From Amoebophrya sp. AT5.2 (lineage: Eukaryota; Sar; Dinophyceae; Syndiniales; Amoebophryaceae), in NCBI GenBank assembly GCA_005223375.1, contig RXOD01005782.1, forward strand, positions 1-12,511: a stretch of DNA of 12,511 bases. The letters are read 5' to 3'. A program made the translations under genes and the position numbers. The notes below the pieces were generated by a model. It saw only the letters and a list, made by a program, of their open reading frames with translations, did no database searches and had not been told where the DNA came from. This document shows, piece by piece, positions 8,456 through 12,511 of this stretch (the stretch's first letter is position 1; every line of letters begins with the position of its first letter).

Positions 8456-10097
8456 CTGGCGTGAAGGTGAAGATAGTGACGACGTGCTGAAGATAGCGAA
8501 TAGAGTTGACATGATGGACAATCAGTACCACTGTTCGCCGTGTAGGGTCCCGGGGGTTTTTCGGAGGTGGTTTTCTTCGGCGCCGCGCCATACGCCGCGT
8601 TCGCGGTCGCCGCGTTCTTTTCCTGGACGGCTCCGAGGCCTGTGCCTTTGTTTCCGTGAACGAACTGGTGGATCTTGACGTCGATGGTGGTCAGCAGCGC
8701 CTGCGACTGCGTCTTCATCTTGTTCGCGATCTTGTCCTTGCTCCAGTCGCAGTCATGCGCCTGGATGGCGCCGCGGATGTCGCCATCTGAACGCATTTGA
8801 TGTAATTGCTGGTCCATATGGGTAAAAAGCTTTCGCATCAGCCTACTGCTAGTAAGCATCGAAGCGACTATGGTAGCACAAGTACCGAGCAGGTAGTCGA
8901 TCAAGTTCTTCTGCGCCACAACGTTAATGACTTGACCGCCCGTCCGGTCCGCACCGCTAGACTCGCTCACCCGACCGTCCGCAATCGCAGGCACCGCTTT
9001 ATTTGCCGAAACATCCAACCCACCGACGAGGCCGCCCGGACTGGCGCCTCCAAGCGCCTCACTCACGGCTTCCGCATCACGCTGGCGGCGCTCACGTACC
9101 TCGCGGCCGGGACTGATTCCGCAGGCGAATTCCGCAAAAGTGCTCGCGGCATTGTCGGTCTGGTCGGCGCTGATCTTGTAAGCCCTGAAGCACGCCGTTC
9201 CGATGCGCCACGGAACGCCCAAACACCACGCGAAGCCGAGGCCCCAGACTTCCTCGTCACTTTTGCCCGCGCACCGGTCGAGTTCTTTCACGGCCTGGAA
9301 GGATGGGTTGGTGTATAGAAGATGGCGCGCCATCGATCGTTAAGAACGGGCAGGAATCATCAATCATTCATCTTCATCCATCATTATTAATCGTTCATTT
9401 CTCAGAAGATAGCATATGAGAGTGCCAGTGCCTTCGCAGGCTATGCCGTGTCGTGGGTGGTTTGGTAACCGGTTCTCACTTCGATGGTCGCGAGGTGGTG
9501 CTGGCCGAACAGATTCGAGGTGTTTTGAGGCATACCCTGCGGCGTCAGCTGCCCGGGCCCGGGGTAGCCCGTCATAGCGGCGCGGTACAGGAAGCGGCGC
9601 GGCGGGTTGTACGCCTTCATGTTGATGGCGTTCAGCTGTGGTTTGGGGTTTGGGTTTGCTTGTCGAATCACTTACGGAGGAAGTGACAAGATCACACTCA
9701 TCGTTGAGTTTGCATCTTCTGGCGGGCGGAAGCGAGTCATGACCTAAGGTGCCCACTCATGCGTCTAGCAGATCAGTCGCAAGCTATTCCATCAACACAA
9801 CCTCAAAACTCGCATGCGGTAGCAATCACGAAGTACGTCAATGCGGCCACTGGCGACGATCTTGGTGCACTGCTCGTCTTTGGAACCATCGAGGTGGTGC
9901 CAGCCACTGATCCGACCTTTCGGGCCGCCAGCGCCGACCATCGTGTTCGGGTGAGCGCCCCCCGCAGGCGGGACGAAGTTCTGCGACCCGAGGCCGCGCT
10001 TCTCGCCATCTCCCCAGTCGAAGTCGGCCTGCGTCTCTTTCTTCTCGGCCTCGGTCCAGTTCTTGCGGTCGAGCGCACCGGAGAGAGCTTGTTGCAT
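7311..10097 (-). CDS. Gene B: five-exon gene for a predicted 662-aa Lys/Met-patch and acidic-tail protein of unknown function
   Basis: Exons 10097-9837, 9635-9480, 9294-9100, 8760-8529 and 8455-7311 total 1,989 nt, exactly 663 codons including TAA. ATG 10097 has A at -3. Residues 1-281 look ordered: a Trp/Asp/Gly-rich start (ADFDWGDGEKRG), a Pro/Gln/Gly segment (NPPRRFLYRAAMTGYPGPGQ), a Cys/Trp/Phe segment (WGLGFAWCLGVPWRIGTACF) and a basic helix-like part. Residues after 282 are low in complexity: two Lys/Met-rich patches near 305-317 and 366-376, a heptad-like helix near 418-439 (LEIEKLKAQLAAKDKII), a basic GRKGKKKPK near 575-583 and an acidic tail of Asp/Glu/Ser from about 628. Such charged tails suggest nucleic-acid or histone contact, but that is inference. 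I recognise no catalytic domain. A retained intron 3 would give 775 aa. Confidence 0.68.
8456..8528 (-). other. Gene B intron 4 (73 bp)
   Basis: The donor is AGTG|GTACTGATTG and the acceptor is CTTCACGCCAG|GAGCTG, with a pyrimidine-rich 3' half. Removal shifts from the frame of exon 4 to that of exon 5 and restores a GGA codon. This explains why two long minus-strand frames overlap at 8383-8591. Confidence 0.7.
8529..8760 (-). CDS. Gene B exon 4 (about residues 205-282)
   Basis: It encodes AHDCDWSKDKIANKMK, then a helix-like basic segment and an Ala/Lys/Pro-rich linker. The acceptor is GCCATCCAG|GCGCATGAC. The donor is AACAGTG|GTACTGATTG in phase 1, matching exon 5. Confidence 0.66.
8761..9099 (-). 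other. Gene B intron 3 (339 bp), free of stops in the coding frame
   Basis: The donor GAG|GTACGTGAG and acceptor CATCCAG|GCG are both phase 0. The length is 113 codons exactly and the frame stays open throughout, so it may be an optional intron or part of the exon. The inner part is less G/C-rich at third positions than the flanking exons (for example ATA, TTA, CAT, TTT codons near 8800-8880), which favours intron. Confidence 0.5.
9100..9294 (-). CDS. Gene B exon 3 (residues 140-204)
   Basis: It encodes AVKELDRCAGKSDEEVWGLG and ends at SPGRE. The acceptor is CCATCCTTCCAG|GCCGTG and the donor is CGCGAG|GTACGTGAG, the closest match to a textbook donor in the window. An ATG 39 bases upstream of the acceptor (9333) is in frame, but it lies in the pyrimidine-rich 3' end of the intron and is probably not used. 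Confidence 0.66.
9295..9479 (-). other. Gene B intron 2 (185 bp) with a simple-sequence tract
   Basis: The donor is GAA|GTGAGAACC and the acceptor is CCTTCCAG|GCCGTG, both phase 0. At 9356-9400 it holds a low-complexity tract of ATCATC/ATTCATC-type repeats. Confidence 0.62.
9480..9635 (-). CDS. Gene B exon 2 (residues 88-139)
   Basis: It encodes a 52-aa segment from LNAINMKAYNPPRRF to QHHLATIE, with high G/C at third positions. The acceptor is CAAACCACAG|CTGAACGCC and the donor is ATCGAA|GTGAGAACC. The frame is closed upstream by a TAA at about 9672-9674, so it must be joined to something. Both ends are phase 0, matching exons 1 and 3. Confidence 0.64.
9636..9836 (-). other. Gene B intron 1 (201 bp)
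   Basis: The donor is GAC|GTACTTCG and the acceptor is CAAACCACAG|CTG, both phase 0. The intron contains stops in the upstream frame. Its 3' end is a C/A-rich CCAAACCC tract that looks telomere-like on the plus strand but is only a splice-site tract. Confidence 0.6.
9837..10097 (-). CDS. Gene B exon 1 (residues 1-87)
   Basis: It encodes MQQALSGALDRKNWTEAEKK to VASGRID. The donor is GCATTGAC|GTACTTCG. A TTTCAG at 10118-10113 lies 15 bases before the ATG and is preceded by a CTAAC and a pyrimidine-rich tract, so it could be a leader trans-splice or intron acceptor. The frame is open upstream for a further 29 codons to a TGA, so a longer, Ser-rich N-terminus is possible. Confidence 0.63.
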
Positions 10098-10579
10098 TTT
10101 GAACGCTTTGCTCTGAAAGCTGGTACTAAACGTAGAGTTAGAGCTGGGACCCGAGAGAGCCTCTCAGTGGTAGTTTGCTGCTGCACGTCGTTCCGGGGTT
10201 TGGTTTGGTGATTGATTCAAGGAAGGCAAAACTTATACGCGGCAGCGTTGTGTCGAAGGTGTCACTTCCAGAGTGCGAAGCAGGTGTCCTGCTGTGGTTC
10301 CTAAGCTTGCCGCTTCGGCCTTGTATTGGCGTCGCCATTGATCTACGTGAAGAAAAAACCATTCTGAACCTCAGCCAAGAAATAAAGAGAGTTGTTCGCC
10401 GCCATGGGTACAGCATGGAAAAAGCTGGCTTCTTTGCTGATGATCATATGTAAAAAAAAGCACAGAAATATATGCCGGGCACTCGACACCATTTTGCATG
10501 GGAGGAAAAACAAAGACGCCCACATCTGTATTTGCAGCAATCTCTTTTGCAACCTCCGAGACAGATCCGCAAACAGTCA

Positions 10580-10616
10580 CATGCGCGAAGCCAGCCCATC
10601 GAGCTGGCCGCGCATG
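10580..10616. repeat. Hairpin with a two-base bulge
   Basis: CATGCGCG-AA-GCCAGC pairs with GCTGGC-CGCGCATG around a seven-base loop (CCATCGA). Confidence 0.65.
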
Positions 10617-11588
10617 GGTTTTCGCGCTGAAATGCTGAGGAACGCTCGCATATGTGGGCTTTTCTTCTGTGTAAAACTTGTCCCCACATGCTTCTATGCT
10701 TCTATGACCACAGCACACTAGAGGCCACCCAGCCGCGGTGCCCTCGTTGTACTATGCCAGAATCAGCGAGCTCGACCGAAGCGCACACATCTTCGCGCGC
10801 TCTGAAATGGAGACGCAAGGCTTTACATCCACCGCAAAAGTTTCGCCGCGATGTGTCGCCAAAGGATTCCCACGCGAACCCGTTGAACCGCCAATCGCTT
10901 TGGCTCCATCGATCGACTCTTGTGCACGAAGCTGATCCGCCGTCCATCGGTCCACAGGCGGTGCTCAGAGTAAGTTCATTGAGTATTTTTCAGGCAAAAT
11001 ATGCAGTGGACCCAGCTGGCCTGATAGCTGTTTCCGCTGCGTTTCGAATGCTTTCGGTTATTTTATCCAACCACCGCGGCCATTCTACCATGCGACTTAG
11101 CTACAATGCTTGAAATTCCGCAGAGTGTTTATCGAAAAAATAAAATCCGAGGTCTTGTCCAGGCCGTGCCATAGTCATTTACTTCGGTATTGGTGTTAAG
11201 ATATGCATCGCATAACTACGCACCTTGCGGCGTGTCCTTCTTGGGTTCCAGGAGACGAAGTTTCGCAGCGGCTGCTCATCAAATTCTTCGAATGACAATT
11301 CCGGTTCACCTGCGGACGACCACCGCTAGTGGCCCACTCTTCAGGACCCCCAAATCGTGCGCATGTGCTGGAAAGTGGCGCGCAAGGGCCACAGCTATCA
11401 CGTTAGCGAAGGGCCCCCGCGACGTCGTCGTTTACTCCACGATCGCAGACCACCACAGCCATATTTTTCACGCCGCCGCCTCGGCTGCTGAGTGATGCAG
11501 CCACCCCCGTGCTGCAGCTGCGTGGTCCGGCCAATCCTCCAAACGCCCTGGCATGGCTACGCATGCACAAGGTTTCTACGTCTCAAAC

Positions 11589-11622
11589 GACAAAGCCAGC
11601 TTTGGGGCTAGCCTTGAGTTTT
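11589..11622 (-). repeat. Diverged or rearranged copy of the dispersed motif
   Basis: On the minus strand an AAAACTCAAGGCTAGCC part is followed by CCAAAGCTGGCTTTGTC, so the AACTCAA and AAAGCTGGCTT halves are separated by an insertion. It lies about 40 bp beyond the stop codon of the DUF4116 gene. Confidence 0.5.
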
Positions 11623-11663
11623 TCTAAGCTCTAACTAGCACTACAGTGCTTCTTCTACTTTTA

Positions 11664-12511
11664 CTATTTGCCATCACGAAGCAGCCCTTTTCGCCTTAAC
11701 ATTTCTACGAACTCTGGGTGTGACTGAGCACGCTCGCGGGTGTAGAACTCAATGACATCGTCAGCGGTTCTCCATTCGTTTTCTTCGGGAACTGCGAAGT
11801 CACCGTTGAAGCTTTCGCGATAAAGGCGGGCGATTTGAAGCAGCACGGAGTCGTGCTCCCGCAGTTCTTCCACCATTCGTTTTCCTTCCCATGGAAACCC
11901 ATTCTGAACAGCCAGCTGGACCAACGCTCGATCTGCTTTGACCGCATCGCCAAACCACAACAACAGTCGTCCGCACGACAGGTCTCCGATCACTTGCAGC
12001 GCGAACCCCTTGTCGTTTCGCAAACGATCGGACGAAGTGGGCAGCAAATCAGGAATCGAAGAGCGATGTATTTTCAGAATTTGCATGACCAAATTCGTAT
12101 CGTCGCGAAGTCGCTCTGACGCGTGGCTGAATGCGAGCGGATGCTCCGTCACCACTCGGAGCACGAATTCTTCGTCGTCGCGCAGGCGATCCGCGGCGTA
12201 TGCGAAGTTCTTCCAATTTCCTCGAACTGCCGATAGCACGAGCACGGGATCGCTCAAGAATTCCGCTTTTACCGCTTCGGAGAGGTCGCCGCGGAACAAG
12301 AGATGCCACAACGCCAGACCGCCTCCACCCTGATACCCAACTGCATTCACCAGAAAACTTTTGTTCAGAGCCAACGCTGAGTTTGGTGGTAGGACGCGTA
12401 GCACGTCAGCCGTCTTACCTACTGCAGCCCATGCAAGTTCTTCGGCATACTTTTCGTAGTCAACATCAGGGTTCTCGCGCCAATGCCGCATGATGTTGGT
12501 GCCGAAATGGG
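11664..12511 (-). CDS. DUF4116-repeat protein, 3' part (start outside the window)
   Basis: A minus-strand frame enters from the right edge and ends at TAG 11664-11666. An ATG at 12491 would give 275 aa, but the frame is open for at least six codons upstream (HFGTNI), so the true start may lie outside. Residues about 80-170 (counted from that ATG) hold repeats typical of DUF4116: DPVLVLSAVRGNWKNFAYAA, DRLRDDEEFVLRVVTEHPLA, then ASERLRDDTNLVMQIL and SDRLRNDKGFALQVIGD. The recurring unit is a hydrophobic helix followed by a RLR-D-D/N turn, spaced about 25 residues. The family is, as I recall, common in protists and large DNA viruses, and its function is unknown; it is probably a helical repeat scaffold. 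The segment after 210 (REHDSVLLQIARLYRESF) continues helical and ends in a basic tail. Confidence 0.75.
   Translation of the reverse strand, partial: HFGTNIMRHWRENPDVDYEKYAEELAWAAVGKTADVLRVLPPNSALALNKSFLVNAVGYQGGGGLALWHLLFRGDLSEAVKAEFLSDPVLVLSAVRGNWKNFAYAADRLRDDEEFVLRVVTEHPLAFSHASERLRDDTNLVMQILKIHRSSIPDLLPTSSDRLRNDKGFALQVIGDLSCGRLLLWFGDAVKADRALVQLAVQNGFPWEGKRMVEELREHDSVLLQIARLYRESFNGDFAVPEENEWRTADDVIEFYTRERAQSHPEFVEMLRRKGLLRDGK

Larger units (their letters stand above)
10098..11663. other. Spacer between the DUF4116 gene and gene B (1,566 bp)
   Basis: No convincing gene was seen. The plus-strand frames (92 to 153 aa) and a minus-strand frame at 10752-10955 (67 aa, MDRWTADQLRAQESIDGAKA) have no recognisable domain, and the last is too short to support. 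The region carries an imperfect hairpin at 10580-10616 and two diverged copies of the dispersed motif (10419-10431 and 11589-11622). The promoter of gene B should lie here, but no promoter motif is evident. Confidence 0.5.

Noticed and set aside
8383..8591. Two overlapping long minus-strand frames, suggesting overlapping genes or a frameshift
   Set aside because: A 73-bp GT-AG intron with AG|G acceptor joins the two frames exactly, which is the simpler explanation.
9636..9660. Telomere-like GTTTGGGGTTTGGGTTT
   Set aside because: It is short, imperfect and located at the 3' splice tract of gene B intron 1, so it is read as a pyrimidine/adenine tract on the coding strand.
10652..11113. 153-aa plus-strand frame in the spacer
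   Set aside because: It has no recognisable domain, begins in a hairpin-rich stretch and has mixed third-base composition; chance is likely in 1.5 kb of spacer.
1..12511. tRNA, rRNA, CRISPR array, transposase or reverse transcriptase
   Set aside because: A read of both strands showed no cloverleaf with a T-arm consensus, no regular spacer array and no catalytic motif of these enzymes.

Overview
The window looks like nuclear DNA of a protist, most likely a dinoflagellate or related alveolate. The large open stretches on the minus strand join into long proteins only if short GT-AG introns are removed, and the joined frames close exactly. The inferred genes all read the same way (minus strand) and are GC-rich. 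Most acceptors read AG|G. One protein carries a DUF4116 repeat region and another carries Lys/Met-rich patches; I remember both as common in dinoflagellate proteomes. No bacterial features (operons with Shine-Dalgarno sites, insertion sequences), tRNA or rRNA were seen. The taxonomic call is inference, because no spliced-leader sequence, rRNA or marker gene is present.

Layout, read in the direction of transcription (right to left). (1) 12511-11664: 3' part of a DUF4116-repeat gene, its start outside the window. (2) 11663-10098: about 1.6 kb with no convincing gene, holding a hairpin and diverged copies of a dispersed motif. (3) 10097-7311: gene B, five exons, predicted 662 aa, function unknown. 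It has a conserved-looking N-terminal half, then a low-complexity half with Lys/Met patches, one heptad segment and a very acidic tail. One of its introns (8761-9099) is 339 bp with no stop in frame, so spliced and unspliced forms would both be readable. (4) 7310-6254: about 1 kb of AT-richer spacer. (5) 6253-280: gene A, five exons, predicted 1,309 aa, function unknown. Its 3' end may continue through one more intron into an exon that leaves the window at base 1.

The most unusual stretch is the 1,664-bp first intron of gene A (3986-5649); the other introns I infer in the two genes are 73 to 339 bp. It contains at least six copies of a roughly 20-bp motif (consensus ACAAAACTCAAAGCTGGCTT). A perfect 20-bp inverted pair of that motif (4213-4232 and 5051-5070) bounds an 858-bp segment. 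Several strong palindromes lie in the intron, among them a tandem palindrome at 4238-4278 and a 38-bp palindrome at 4439-4476. It looks like a landing site for small non-autonomous elements.

Nothing in the sequence shows that the three genes act in one pathway. Their common orientation fits the one-directional gene arrays known in dinoflagellates. I recognise only the DUF4116 family; genes A and B are described without an assigned function.
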